Shown piece by piece: positions 10,001 through 17,421 of a stretch of 31,319 nt of DNA; the first letter of the stretch is position 1, and every line of letters starts with the position of its first letter. The notes beneath the pieces were generated by a model. It was not told where the DNA came from and searched no databases. It saw only the letters and a list, made by a program, of their open reading frames with translations. The translations under genes were made by a program, and so were the position numbers. The stretch spans positions 1 to 31,319 of IMG/VR virus record IMGVR_UViG_3300048591_000101. One strand, written 5' to 3'. The stretch comes from a virus.

Positions 10001-10456
10001 CTCGACAAACTTGTCGCGGCTGATGGCAGTCCGGTGCGGGTTAGCCTCGCGCCACGCCTTCAACGACGGCGTGTACTCTGACATCGCCGCGATGTCCTGC
10101 TGCTCCTTCTCTTTTGCGATAGCTGCGACAGCGCCGGGGGCTTGCATTGCCATGCCATACGGCAGACCAGTCATGGACAACTGCTGCAACTGCTCGGCAG
10201 CTTCGTCGCCGGTCATGCCGCGTGCCAGATACTCGTTGTCGGCGTTCTCAAGCGGCGGCTCCGGCTTGGGCGGCTCATGTGCGGCTACCGGCTCGACGAG
10301 CGCCTTCAGCTCCGGCACAGCGACCGTAGTGCTAGGACGAAAGATAACCCCGCGCTTCGGGTCAGCGTCCGGCTTCGGCTGCTCGGCCCCAAGTGGCGCT
10401 GCGTCAGTCAGGCCCGCATCAAGCGGGTCGCGCGGACGTAGCTGAATGACGCTCAC
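4031..10456 (-). CDS. Giant DNA-ejection/internal virion protein with zincin motif
   Basis: This 2141-aa protein begins GTG-AGC-GTC at 10456, overlapping the upstream stop as GTGA. It occupies the slot of the largest ejection protein (T7 gp16 position) in BPP-1-like podoviruses. Residues 1-110 are Pro/Glu/Ala-rich and probably disordered. Residues 841-930 carry FIHEGSHIFLRML (HEGSH at 846-850, an HEXXH zinc metallopeptidase signature) followed by EHEEKFAKGFEKW, the pattern of a zincin-like domain of large polyvalent phage proteins. Residues about 990-1350 are charged and helical, likely coiled coil. Residues 1790-2030 have hydrophobic helices, including AYAFASLALIVVVPVVLQEA near 1998-2017, which could cross a membrane during injection. 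No lysozyme or transglycosylase motif is evident. The ejection role rests on position and size. Confidence 0.8.
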   Translation of the reverse strand: MSVIQLRPRDPLDAGLTDAAPLGAEQPKPDADPKRGVIFRPSTTVAVPELKALVEPVAAHEPPKPEPPLENADNEYLARGMTGDEAAEQLQQLSMTGLPYGMAMQAPGAVAAIAKEKEQQDIAAMSEYTPSLKAWREANPHRTAISRDKFVEMGKMEWLLKAPGQAVNRSYFRNEITNINMHDMDGTMTPEMAARRDVLEEASSVGGDDYGSSWVGRFLTMPAENVANIARTMTAGGKLSANTAAAVATTSLLLKLPPAVTLEATALAMKSGAIIGSGIEEGRLERANAFREYTMIPGVDREAARLAANVVGIINGAFGMTEAKILFDSIPAFKNFGTKAAIKAAVGAALKDPTTAAKFAVLAKEVGASFGEGVAQEVGQRASTILGEHYARAESGLPLRSAGEIVGDIGAEAEGAAFMYPLMLLPGASINSYRIAREHKYSDYRPDKTIDQLNEAATKIPFAKSPETYKSFVKEAAAGTGKETAYVNLEGFQTLYQSQDEDPREKAIEIFGSAEAYDEAVASGGPIAVPIEEWAARVSQSSDKSALSEHMSFDPDGMTRYEYETAQAEADQDITAEDVGAEDAATTDLQALEDDIRGQLVGSAHTPESADTFAKYLASGYGAAASRSGRSLASIRAMFDPIIKRYMPGLESAASNTKVLESQIHMIQMGQGPTDKDMYGDSVLEFIRKNGGLKYDKGGELKGMDARFQRLINEAGKNLDDMAGMAQEAGYITEHDQNALLELIADELGGKKVYSTRNINSNAERMNADLNALHDAINAFDIDLSQTPQQIAKQLHAKNNEQVTAGGGDTLFQKQGKSEPKGSVTFTGTQAIIKLFKAQDRSTFIHEGSHIFLRMLIELTKDGNGTPQMQADMQTLMDWWKIKSPDQITVEHEEKFAKGFEKWVAKGEAPSLALRDVFAAMSAWLMRVYSGIVHRGIAVSPAVEDVMKRMMATDAEITAAMEQKGALDLLTEIDKQNILAPEEMEAYRKDIQRKHDDAVALQLRKLTAAKEKAERDMSKSHYQAIKDEVAKQVHAMRVYRAIFAMRDGTTPDGIRLPNVENLKFNAADLAENYGTNARGDDKKIIKNPLVARLRELGLVASGQKQYELDQKTGKPITRYGKKVRLPDLGMRLEDVARVTGYNTADEMVEELASSPDMNEAIKAETERRMRVEHPDVIYDGTLAMEAVEEVTSGETGLAIALAEQRAMRAVAAIQRKAEAVADRKARNAEKSAGPPITLAIARQYAKSVLWNKPIGQIKPEQYRKIARAASLKAIDAVKAKDFAAAVKHKRTEILNIALYTEARKIEKSVNTKRNQMLALTSVRMRQAIGRAGEGYLEQIEALLAQVEMKKISDVRRRQIMPLQAFVQALQAEFKDGEIDPTSVAHIPPKLSEFVMSGAKPYQEMTVAEFNALHDDVIQLATLARGINKLLDDKAKQTLSEGQEALAGAVRDNARDGRQAITHNEMRLPQHKLMRGLRWFAAHHRNFASHVREVFDGLKDNGVGFNLLLKGLQKADDTQAKMHRDATLALGKAAKIYNKRERLMMTRNPKIVPGTNIALTHMGRLMFALNLGNADNTNKMMQAGFATRTATDARGNKVPIPITKAEVRAILDTLTAKDVKFLNNIWAQIDSYYDAVAEKEKKIRGIAAPRVVATPFDVKAGHLTGGYLPIEGEQRASVSFRNQLSQSAERLMSEGGGQILPSRDFTHERQAKAKHPPFRLDFSVVTQHIAEVTHYLSYYEYVMDTARLLGADNVRNSVVDVYGDQVYNELRNALKRVAAGHIQQSDGMAGMAARWRVGASAGGMALNMLTAIVQSLGVIPAMTRVGPMWIAKGFVSAMAGGHGQIFRTRGWIRSQSQFMANRKDVMNREMAELNDRHFSTSLAETAFKTAGASFFWLIAQMQSLTDTVIWMGAYEKALAEKKDGGMGAESHEDAVLLADRTIRDTQGSGQIGDLSGMMSGGQVQRLFTTFYSYMNQMQMLSAETIAMARQMGGAGGAAYAFASLALIVVVPVVLQEAIYAALRGDWDDDEPEEIATKLARSTLVAGMGLFVGAREVSGAVEGFHQYNGPAGMGPVAGAVTLVGQAQQGEMDRAFWKAALTTTSGVQPIPTTQLMRLYDAVEQDQYNQVRPAWMVAAFGKPAK

Positions 10457-12069
10457 TTGCTACCCCTCAGTGCCTTCAGGTACAACTCGACGCCTTCATC
10501 GCCTCTCGTCGCCCATATGGCGTATGCCTCGTTAAGCATATCGTCTGTCAGTGTGACGCCTGCCTCGCTTGCCATATCGTTCAGTATTTTTACCGAGTTC
10601 GCATCGATGGTCTCTGGAACGTCTGACGTGTCGATATATGCCGTATCTGGCAGCGGCAGATTTGCGTCAGGCTTATCGTCAAACCACCAATCGCGCTGAA
10701 CCAAAGCATATTTCCTCGCCCACTTCTCCGATGCAAACCTAGACAGTTCATCGTCAAACTGCTGACTTGTAAGCTTGCCGTCAGCGTTCAGTGATTCGAT
10801 GCGATTGGCAAACTCAACGGTAGCCGACTCAAACTCTGTCTTTGCCTGTCCTGTCAGTTCTTTCGCATCAGGGAACAACGTCGCCCGCAGCACCCTAGAC
10901 GCCTGCGTAGAGCGCGTCATATGCTCTGTTTCTTTCGGCTTCAGCGGTGCGTTCTGATCCTTCCTGACATCATCCATCCGAGCCTTCAGTCGCGTGATGT
11001 CTGATTCAGACATGCCTTCGTAGTACGGGATCAGATCAAGGCTCTTGAACTTGACTGGATCGCGCACCGACATATCCATCAGCGATGAATACAGGTAATC
11101 GCTGCGGCTTGTGTCCTTTTGCTCGCCATTCATCATCCTGAGCATAGCCTGACGCCCGGAGTCATCGAGGTTCGACAGCATCTCAGTCGTGATAGCGCCT
11201 GCGCCCTTGTCAAAGTACAGCTTGCTGGTCGCCTCAAACTGCTGGTTCTTGCGATAGGCTTCCTCTTGGCGGGCGAACGATATAGCAGACCGACGCTCTG
11301 CCAACTCACGCTGTGCCGCCACCTTCCCGTACTGAACGACAGCCGCCTCATCTTCCTCAGTCAGCGTATCGCCGTATTTGCCCATGTACGCCTTCGCTGC
11401 GTCGTACTGACCCTTGTTGATAAGGTTCTCGGCAACACCGCGACGGGCACCAGATTCCTGCTCCTTCTGCTTCTGCGCGACAATTTCCGGCGTCCAGCCC
11501 GCCACTGAGCCAAGATCAGTCACGGCGTTCCGCACGAGCTGGATATGTCGTTCACTCTCATTCGGATCAGTCGCCGACACAGCCTTGTCGCGTGCGGTAG
11601 TAATAGCCGCCTCGATCCCAGTTACATACAGCTTCTGCGTCTCGCCGTATTCGTGCCGAGCCATCGACCGGCGTAGGTGATTACCCCTATCAGCCGTGTA
11701 CCCGTCTAGCGCCAACAGCACATCAGGGTTTGTCGCGTACTTCCCGCGTATCGCCCCAATCTTCTCGTCCCAGCCAGGCATGTACCTGGATTCCAGGTTG
11801 ACAGCGTTCTTGCCGCGCTGTGCAATAACCCCTGTTTCCGGGTTTGACTCAATATCGTCGGCCACGGCGTCAACCGCCGCCCGCGCCTCGTAGACGCTGG
11901 CAATCGTCGCCTTGCGCTTCTCGTCCTGATAGATGCTGTCCATCGCCGCGCCGACCTGAGACAGCGCCTTGTCGGCACCCTCAAGCGGCTGCGGGGCGGG
12001 AGCAGTCCGAACGTCCGGTACAGCCCGGAGCGAAACCCTGTTCTGCTGGTATGTTGGAACCCGTGGCAT
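10453..12069 (-). CDS. Internal virion / DNA ejection protein (T7 gp15-like position)
   Basis: I choose ATG at 12069 (MPRVPTYQQNRVSLRAVP), which overlaps the previous stop by one base (TGATG). The frame stays open to 12201, but that extension would lie wholly inside the gp14-like gene. The product is 538 aa and mostly charged helix (EKRKATIASVYEARAAVDAVADD, KQKEQESGARRGVAENLINKG), as in ejection proteins that form a tube through the periplasm. It lies between the gp14-like gene and the giant ejection protein, as gp15 does in T7. Sequence identity with gp15 is not claimed; the assignment is by order and composition. Confidence 0.75.
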   Translation of the reverse strand: MPRVPTYQQNRVSLRAVPDVRTAPAPQPLEGADKALSQVGAAMDSIYQDEKRKATIASVYEARAAVDAVADDIESNPETGVIAQRGKNAVNLESRYMPGWDEKIGAIRGKYATNPDVLLALDGYTADRGNHLRRSMARHEYGETQKLYVTGIEAAITTARDKAVSATDPNESERHIQLVRNAVTDLGSVAGWTPEIVAQKQKEQESGARRGVAENLINKGQYDAAKAYMGKYGDTLTEEDEAAVVQYGKVAAQRELAERRSAISFARQEEAYRKNQQFEATSKLYFDKGAGAITTEMLSNLDDSGRQAMLRMMNGEQKDTSRSDYLYSSLMDMSVRDPVKFKSLDLIPYYEGMSESDITRLKARMDDVRKDQNAPLKPKETEHMTRSTQASRVLRATLFPDAKELTGQAKTEFESATVEFANRIESLNADGKLTSQQFDDELSRFASEKWARKYALVQRDWWFDDKPDANLPLPDTAYIDTSDVPETIDANSVKILNDMASEAGVTLTDDMLNEAYAIWATRGDEGVELYLKALRGSK

Positions 12070-12524
12070 CAGCGTGTTTTCCCGTACTGCCAACCCTGAG
12101 CGCCGTGCGTCAGGGCGGTCATAAAGCCGCTGGCGATGGTCTGTTTCTTCTGTTGCTTGCCCAGTGTCTCGGTGATGTTTGCCTGCTGGTTCAGCCCCCA
12201 CGCTTCCCGCGCTGCATTATTGCGGATCGTGATGGCATCTTCCTCGCCAAGCTGGTATGTATCCTCCACAAGTCGCCCAGCAGACCCTGTGCCGACCTGT
12301 ACGCCATTTGCGGCCAAAGCCGCTACCTGAGAGCCTGCCAGCGCCCGCGTGTCCCTACGGAGCCTGTATTCGTCTATGGAGCCTCTTACCACCGCGTCAC
12401 GGGCCTGATACCGCATCTGGTCGGCGTTTGCCTTCGCCGCGTCAGCCTGCGCCTGTCCAGATGTCACGCCACTCGCAGCAGCTACCCCGGCAGCACTGAG
12501 CTGCATCATCACCGGATTACACAT
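12069..12524 (-). CDS. Internal virion protein, T7 gp14-like
   Basis: This 151-aa protein starts MCNPVMMQLSAAGVAAASGV. Proteins of this class open with MC-x-P or similar, have an Ala/Gly-rich hydrophobic helix (residues 8-20) and then a long Gln/Ala/Asp/Arg-rich helix (QAQADAAKANADQMRYQARDAVVRG). A second conserved-looking part reads AGSQVAALAANGVQVGTGSAGRLVEDT. The T7 homologue is ejected first and forms the outer-membrane pore for DNA entry. The gene overlaps the gp13-like gene by 8 bp and the next gene by 1 bp. Confidence 0.8.
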   Translation of the reverse strand: MCNPVMMQLSAAGVAAASGVTSGQAQADAAKANADQMRYQARDAVVRGSIDEYRLRRDTRALAGSQVAALAANGVQVGTGSAGRLVEDTYQLGEEDAITIRNNAAREAWGLNQQANITETLGKQQKKQTIASGFMTALTHGAQGWQYGKTR

Positions 12525-13017
12525 TCACTTGCCCCTGCCGCTGCTTGTTTGTATCCATGTAAAACCGCCGAAAAGGCAACCCGAAGTGCCCATATGGCTC
12601 CGGCTGGCCCAGTTCAAAACCCAACCACCGCAGCCACCGCTTTGACGCCTCATGCCGGTCATCGACGTAATTGACCAGGCTCCCGTACAGTTCCAGCAGA
12701 TGTCGCATGTAGCGCCTGTTCTCCCGCAGGAACACGAATTGGTGGCTGTTCATAAGATTCGTGCCAACCAGCCACGGTACGCCATGCCGCGTCAGGATCG
12801 ACACCGGGGATATGCCGAATATGCACAGCAACTCGCCGTCAACCGTCGCCGTCAGGGCGGGCACGGACGTTGCCACACCATCCTCGATAGACCGACGCGG
12901 ATCATTGCCGGTCGTCGCATATATCTCGTCCCAGTCGGCCTGCCGAATGTCGGCCATCAGCACGTCTACATCCTCTGCTTTTGCACTGCGTACAACGGGG
13001 CGGCTGACCCTGCTCAT
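12517..13017 (-). CDS. Gp13-like internal virion protein (GNAT-like fold)
   Basis: The 166-aa product resembles the T7 gp13 family of internal virion proteins, which have an acetyltransferase-like fold. Visible features are VRSAKAEDVDVLMADIRQADWDEI at the start, the central SVPALTATVDGELLCIFGISPV, GVPWLVGTNLM and the C-terminal part SKRWLRWLGFELGQPEPYGHFGLPFRRFY, where the WLxxLGF motif is typical. In T7 the protein is needed for assembly of the internal core. There is an ATGA overlap with the nozzle gene at 13014-13017. Confidence 0.8.
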   Translation of the reverse strand: MSRVSRPVVRSAKAEDVDVLMADIRQADWDEIYATTGNDPRRSIEDGVATSVPALTATVDGELLCIFGISPVSILTRHGVPWLVGTNLMNSHQFVFLRENRRYMRHLLELYGSLVNYVDDRHEASKRWLRWLGFELGQPEPYGHFGLPFRRFYMDTNKQRQGQVNV

Positions 13018-15947
13018 GGGCCACCTGTCACGTCTGGCACCACTGCCAGCACAGTCAGCGGCAACGGATTCGTCTGCCGAATGACAACCCGCCCGTGGTC
13101 GTTGTAGGACGATGTAAGTTGCACTTCCGAAACCCCGGTCGTTGCAGCCGGAGCCTCGTAGTCGTCCTCCTGCCCACGCGACAGGTACTCATTCAGGGCA
13201 CTACGGTCAGACCCCGCAACGAACCCTCGGCTGTCCTGCACATACAGCGCCACACGCTTGACCAGTTTGCTCTGCATGTAGGCTGAACTCTTGCCGACGA
13301 TGTTGATGTCGAGCGTTTCCATTTCAGCCGTGAACGGCAGTCCGATATGGACAACCACGCCATGCTGCCCAAGCTGCACAGACCCGTCATCCTCGACATC
13401 AAGGCTGGCATGAACCGTTGAATCAGCACACACCGCAACCGTCTTGCCAACAAGGTGATCCAATCCGTAGAACAAGTCCTTTGCCAACCCGTAGTCCGTC
13501 GACGCTACAGACCTGATTGACGCGGGCACGTCGATCAGCGACAGCAGCAATGCTGATGTTGGCCCGTAGACGGTCGTGATCCTGCCGCGATAGATGTACT
13601 CGTCGGCGTATACCCATATCTCGTTGCCAACGTCGCCAGACTCAAGCAGGCTATCCGTCAGCGCCACGGTGACGCTTTGCCCGCTGGCCCATGTCCCGCC
13701 TGTCAGCGTGACCGTATCCGTGCCATTGCCGCGTCCGTCATAGGTCAGCGATGCGTCAACGCATACCACGTCACGGGTATCGTCAACATCACGGTTTGTC
13801 AGCGTCTCAACGTACCGCTGCTCGACGCCATTGATCGTGCGCTTGACGATGAAGTACGGCACGTCAACGCCACCTATCGGTATCGCACACACGCGCTCCA
13901 CGATGCCGTCTGTGTCATGTGTTGCCCATCCAACAACCTCCTGCTCGCGCAGATAGGTTAGAGACAGCAAGACACCATCAGACCGCACGATCCACACGAT
14001 GCCATGCGGCTCGTCTGCGAAAGACATATCAACCACGGTGCGCGTCGGCGTCAGCAGATGCGATGCCGTCAGCGTCACATCGTCGCCAGTAAACTTGTCG
14101 GCATTGACCTGATACTGAAGGTCACGAATCTTCGTGCCGTTGTATGTCACATACAGCGCCGTATCGCCGATGATGACGGCTGGCAACTCACCAGCGCCAC
14201 GGTAAACCTGCGGCCTGAACCCAACCGTAGTCGGCGTGATCGCGTCGTTATCGCCTGCACCGATACGCCATGCGCCGGATGATGTCAGCGCGACAAGCTG
14301 ATCTAGCGGCACCAGATCATTGATGGCGTTGATCTGACGTGCGTTCATAGTCATCGCTATGGAATCAGAGTCTATGCCAGGGATACTAAACCCATAGTCG
14401 TCATACTCGCCGACCTTCGACATATCCACGCGCTGCGGTGTCGCCCGCGTGCCACTGAATACCTTGCGGTCACCGTAATACGTCCCGGTGCGCGGATAGC
14501 CCTGATCTTCTGACCATGCGCCGAACGCCCAGATGTCGGTCAGGTTGTTGCTGTTGATTTGCGTCACAGTAACATCAGCAGCGAGAGCCGGGGCAACGAG
14601 AAACGTCAGCACGTCAGTTGTCCGATTAACGGTATAGTCTGTCGGGCTTAACTGCTCCCCATCGACAAGAACCTCATAATCGTCTGCGCGTGACGATGTA
14701 GCACCAGTCACGCTCAACGTCACATCAGCGCCATCACCAGTCATCGTCCACGGCCCTGCGGCAATAACCGTTCCACCAACCACAGAGTCAGGCAAGCGCG
14801 ACAGCACGGTTGCCGTCACTTGGGTCGGAGACGTATACGCTGTGATGCGCAGTATCCCGTACCCACTGTGCAGGTACTGCCACGTCACTCCGGTACGGTC
14901 GGCAAGACCAGTTACCCGCTTGCCGTCGCCATCCGGCGCAACGCCTTCTTCATGAGTCGGCTTCACGCTGCCAGTTGCGATAGATTGCGAGTGCGCCCGA
15001 GTCAGACAGGAATACGTCTTGCCATCAGACCTGCGCAGAAGTCCATAGGTCTCACTGTTTCCGGGGACGTTTATCAGCTTGCTTGGCTCCCACGGTGGCA
15101 CGCGCCGAAGGTCTTTTTCCTCCATGTAGAACAGAGCGCCGACATGGTTTGCATTGAAGATATTGCTGTCTGCCGTCAGGGTAACTGAGCCTGATACTGC
15201 TGATGCATACACAGTTCTGGCCTCGTCTGGATTAATGTCCAGAAACGGCCCATCCTCAAACTCCGCCTCAGTAAACGTGAAACTCGTTGCGCTGGTACGC
15301 GCCAAGTCATACTGCGGATAGTCGCGGTGCATGACAGTCATCACGTCAGCGGATTGCGTGACGCGAATGCCGTCTACATCATCCTCAGTGTATGGCGTGA
15401 CAACCTGCAAGCACGCCTGTACGGTGCCACCGCTGACATAGGTGCCTCCTGCCGACGAATTACGAGCCACACGGAATGTCGTCGTTGTTGGCACGGCAGC
15501 AACCGTCCAGTCGTCGTTGATTGCCTTGTAGCCACCAGTCGCCACCACGTCCCTGATCGCCACCACGTCATCGACAGCCAGACCATGCGCACCGCTGGTC
15601 GTAACGACAAAATGCCCGCCAGTCTCGCCAACACTGGTTACGGTGAAAACGGTTCCAGTCCTGACTTTCGCATTGTTAGCGTAGAACATTGCGTACAGGT
15701 GCCCGAACTCGATCAGGTATACCTGCTCAGTCGAGTAGATGAACTTCACCAGCACTGACTTGCGATCCTGGTACTTCGTCCTCGCCAGATACCGAGTGCC
15801 GCTCCGACTTGACGCGCCTCCGAACGGTCTGACAAACATATTTGTCAGCTTGCGAAGCGCCGTGCTGTACAGGGACAGGTCTACGCGCCCGTACAGCGAC
15901 GGTGAAATCTCTCCCCGACTGAATGACGGTTGCGGTAGTTCGCTCAT
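13014..15947 (-). CDS. Tail nozzle protein (tail tubular protein B, T7 gp12-like)
   Basis: A 977-aa beta-rich protein begins MSELPQPSFSRGEISPSLYG, the standard start of podoviral nozzle proteins, followed by LRKLTNMFVRPFGGASSRSGTRYL. It would form the hexameric end of the short tail that contacts the host surface. Residues about 98-180 (FTVTSVGETGGHFVVTT..., HGLAVDDVVAI, TTTFRVARNSS) and about 400-464 (TMTGDGADVTLSVTG, YEVLVDGEQLSPTDYTV, VLTFLVAPALAADVTVTQ) are beta-sandwich insertions. The second resembles a domain in the tail fibre (NGSLLAAADYTETD) and may aid surface binding. Its start overlaps the tail tube A stop as ATGA. Confidence 0.88.
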   Translation of the reverse strand: MSELPQPSFSRGEISPSLYGRVDLSLYSTALRKLTNMFVRPFGGASSRSGTRYLARTKYQDRKSVLVKFIYSTEQVYLIEFGHLYAMFYANNAKVRTGTVFTVTSVGETGGHFVVTTSGAHGLAVDDVVAIRDVVATGGYKAINDDWTVAAVPTTTTFRVARNSSAGGTYVSGGTVQACLQVVTPYTEDDVDGIRVTQSADVMTVMHRDYPQYDLARTSATSFTFTEAEFEDGPFLDINPDEARTVYASAVSGSVTLTADSNIFNANHVGALFYMEEKDLRRVPPWEPSKLINVPGNSETYGLLRRSDGKTYSCLTRAHSQSIATGSVKPTHEEGVAPDGDGKRVTGLADRTGVTWQYLHSGYGILRITAYTSPTQVTATVLSRLPDSVVGGTVIAAGPWTMTGDGADVTLSVTGATSSRADDYEVLVDGEQLSPTDYTVNRTTDVLTFLVAPALAADVTVTQINSNNLTDIWAFGAWSEDQGYPRTGTYYGDRKVFSGTRATPQRVDMSKVGEYDDYGFSIPGIDSDSIAMTMNARQINAINDLVPLDQLVALTSSGAWRIGAGDNDAITPTTVGFRPQVYRGAGELPAVIIGDTALYVTYNGTKIRDLQYQVNADKFTGDDVTLTASHLLTPTRTVVDMSFADEPHGIVWIVRSDGVLLSLTYLREQEVVGWATHDTDGIVERVCAIPIGGVDVPYFIVKRTINGVEQRYVETLTNRDVDDTRDVVCVDASLTYDGRGNGTDTVTLTGGTWASGQSVTVALTDSLLESGDVGNEIWVYADEYIYRGRITTVYGPTSALLLSLIDVPASIRSVASTDYGLAKDLFYGLDHLVGKTVAVCADSTVHASLDVEDDGSVQLGQHGVVVHIGLPFTAEMETLDINIVGKSSAYMQSKLVKRVALYVQDSRGFVAGSDRSALNEYLSRGQEDDYEAPAATTGVSEVQLTSSYNDHGRVVIRQTNPLPLTVLAVVPDVTGGP

Positions 15948-16591
15948 CCACGCACCGATATGCTTGGGCTGTCTGGCATGATGTCAGACACGCGCTCGTT
16001 CTGCGTCATCGCAGATGCCAGATGCAGGGCCGATGCATACTCTTGGCCTGCCGCAGTTACCAGCCGCGTCTCGGCACGCAGCGCAGCTCCGGCCTCTTTG
16101 GCGAGCAGCCATGCCAGCGTATTTGTGAACAGTGAATCAAACAGCAACGAATCAGTGACACGGCTCGTATACACCAGATAGGCGTCAGACTGGTCTGTAG
16201 CGATGATCCGCTGCGACGTGTACGCGGAGTATTGCTGATCGAATGGGATGCGAGAATTCGTGTACGCCATCGCCATAGGCTCGTAGCCATATGGACTCAG
16301 TGATGCAAGCCTTGCTCCAGCACTCGTAGTAATCTGTCTGGCAAGCACACAGTCAGTCGGGTAGGCATAAGCGAGCGCCCACCCAGGCGGCGGCGACTCC
16401 GGCAGTAAGGCGAGAGCTTGGACTGTTTTCGCAAAACCCCACGGATGGGCGCGAAGCACCGTGTCTCTGCACTGCTCATACCATAAGCTGCATACACGGC
16501 GATTCTCCGTTTCTTCGGTGAGCGATGCCACCCGTTGCGTGACGCCGATGCGCGACAGCGCCATGTTGTAGATGTTGATTACGGACGCCAT
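15944..16591 (-). CDS. Tail tube protein A / head-tail adaptor (T7 gp11-like)
   Basis: The 215-aa product starts MASVINIYNMALSRIG and continues SLTEETENRRVCSLWYEQCRDTVLRAHPWGFAKT. This is the N-terminal signature of podoviral tail tubular protein A: NxALxxIG, a C-x-x-x-Y-xx-x-RD segment and a hPWxFA box. It would form the ring between portal and nozzle. This is the first gene after a strong hairpin terminator, and GAGGTAAGCGC precedes the ATG as ribosome binding site. Confidence 0.88.
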   Translation of the reverse strand: MASVINIYNMALSRIGVTQRVASLTEETENRRVCSLWYEQCRDTVLRAHPWGFAKTVQALALLPESPPPGWALAYAYPTDCVLARQITTSAGARLASLSPYGYEPMAMAYTNSRIPFDQQYSAYTSQRIIATDQSDAYLVYTSRVTDSLLFDSLFTNTLAWLLAKEAGAALRAETRLVTAAGQEYASALHLASAMTQNERVSDIMPDSPSISVRG

Positions 16592-16604
16592 GCGCTTACC
16601 TCAT

Positions 16605-16632
16605 AAAAAGGAAGGGCGGCACGAAGCCGCCC
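16605..16632 (-). terminator. Intrinsic terminator between capsid and tail genes (minus strand)
   Basis: Read on the minus strand, a perfect 7-bp stem GGGCGGC/GCCGCCC with loop TTCGT (16614-16632) is followed by TTCCTTTTT (16605-16613). It lies just after the 87-aa gene and before the tail tube A gene. It should reduce transcription from the abundant capsid genes into the tail genes, although no promoter is evident between it and tail tube A. Confidence 0.8.
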
Positions 16633-16658
16633 CTCCGTAGTCACTCGCTCATGCGGCT

Positions 16659-16922
16659 TCAGAGTACGTTGTCAGACTGAAGGTGTGCCGCTGCGCCTTT
16701 GACGATGGCGTTGTGCGCCATCTCCATAGCATCGCGGTTTGCAATCTGCTTACGCTTGAGCGCATCGCGCCGCTCAAACTCTTTCTTGTAAGCAGCCTGA
16801 TCCTTCTCGGACTCCGGCTCCATCCACTTGCCAAGATCACTGACGTTCTCAACCTCGAAAACCTCGTCAACCTTGCGCCGCTTCAGGTCGTAGTAGCCGA
16901 CTTCCTTTGCCTTGACTCTCAT
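16659..16922 (-). CDS. Small conserved phage protein downstream of capsid genes
   Basis: This encodes 87 aa beginning MRVKAKEVGYYDLKRRKVDEVFEV. The opening (basic, with GYYxxKRRxxxxVFEV and then KWMEP) is a pattern met in short phage proteins next to capsid and cement genes. The remainder is a charged helix (KKEFERRDALKRKQIANRDAMEM). It lies 16 nt after the Bbp16-like gene and 26 nt before the terminator hairpin. No function is known to me. Confidence 0.7.
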   Translation of the reverse strand: MRVKAKEVGYYDLKRRKVDEVFEVENVSDLGKWMEPESEKDQAAYKKEFERRDALKRKQIANRDAMEMAHNAIVKGAAAHLQSDNVL

Positions 16923-16938
16923 CTGTTACCGCTCCTGG

Positions 16939-17409
16939 TTAGACTGCAAGACGCATGTTGTCGCTGTAGGCACGGTACGCGCTGATGTCAGCCGTCAGGA
17001 AGGCATCAACAGTACCATTCGTTTCAGACGTGGTGACGTTGTAGCGAACGCCAAGATACCGCTGATAGCTGCCAGTCGGCAGTTTGACCGCAGCAACCCG
17101 GTAGCCAGCAATCAGCACCGACTTCGCCAGATCACCGGAAGTCCAGTGAACTGTCGCAGCCGTTGCCAAGTTCTCCGTGGAATCTGATTCCAGCGTGAAC
17201 GTCACGGTGCCAGCCGCAGCCCATGCAGTACCGATCTGTATGACAAGGTACAGATCTTCACCAACACCGATGTCACGAGTGACGTTCGGATACGCCCCAC
17301 CCTCATTCTTGACGGCAGTGTTGCCGATCAAGTCAATGACGTTGGTTGAGATGGCGTCAATCGTGATCGCCTGATTGTTAGAAAACAAGTTTTGTGCATC
17401 AAGAATCAT
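16939..17409 (-). CDS. Bbp16-family capsid cement (stabilisation) protein
   Basis: The 156-aa product starts MILDAQNLFSNNQAITIDAISTNVIDL. It matches the capsid cement protein family named after Bordetella phage Bbp16: an N-terminal MILDAQxxFSxxQA box, STNVIDLG-like strand, GEDLYLVIQIGTAW, an LAKSVLIAGYRVAAVKLPTGSYQRYLGVRYNV segment and a final FLTADI strand. The family forms a jelly-roll decoration at capsid symmetry axes and rigidifies the shell. The gene follows the major capsid gene by 12 nt, its usual place. Confidence 0.88.
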   Translation of the reverse strand: MILDAQNLFSNNQAITIDAISTNVIDLIGNTAVKNEGGAYPNVTRDIGVGEDLYLVIQIGTAWAAAGTVTFTLESDSTENLATAATVHWTSGDLAKSVLIAGYRVAAVKLPTGSYQRYLGVRYNVTTSETNGTVDAFLTADISAYRAYSDNMRLAV

Positions 17410-17421
17410 GGTTGTTCCCCT

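Noticed and set aside
11844-12674. 276-codon plus-strand frame
   Set aside because: Opposite the gp14-like and gp15-like genes, with low-complexity Arg/Pro content and no initiation signals.
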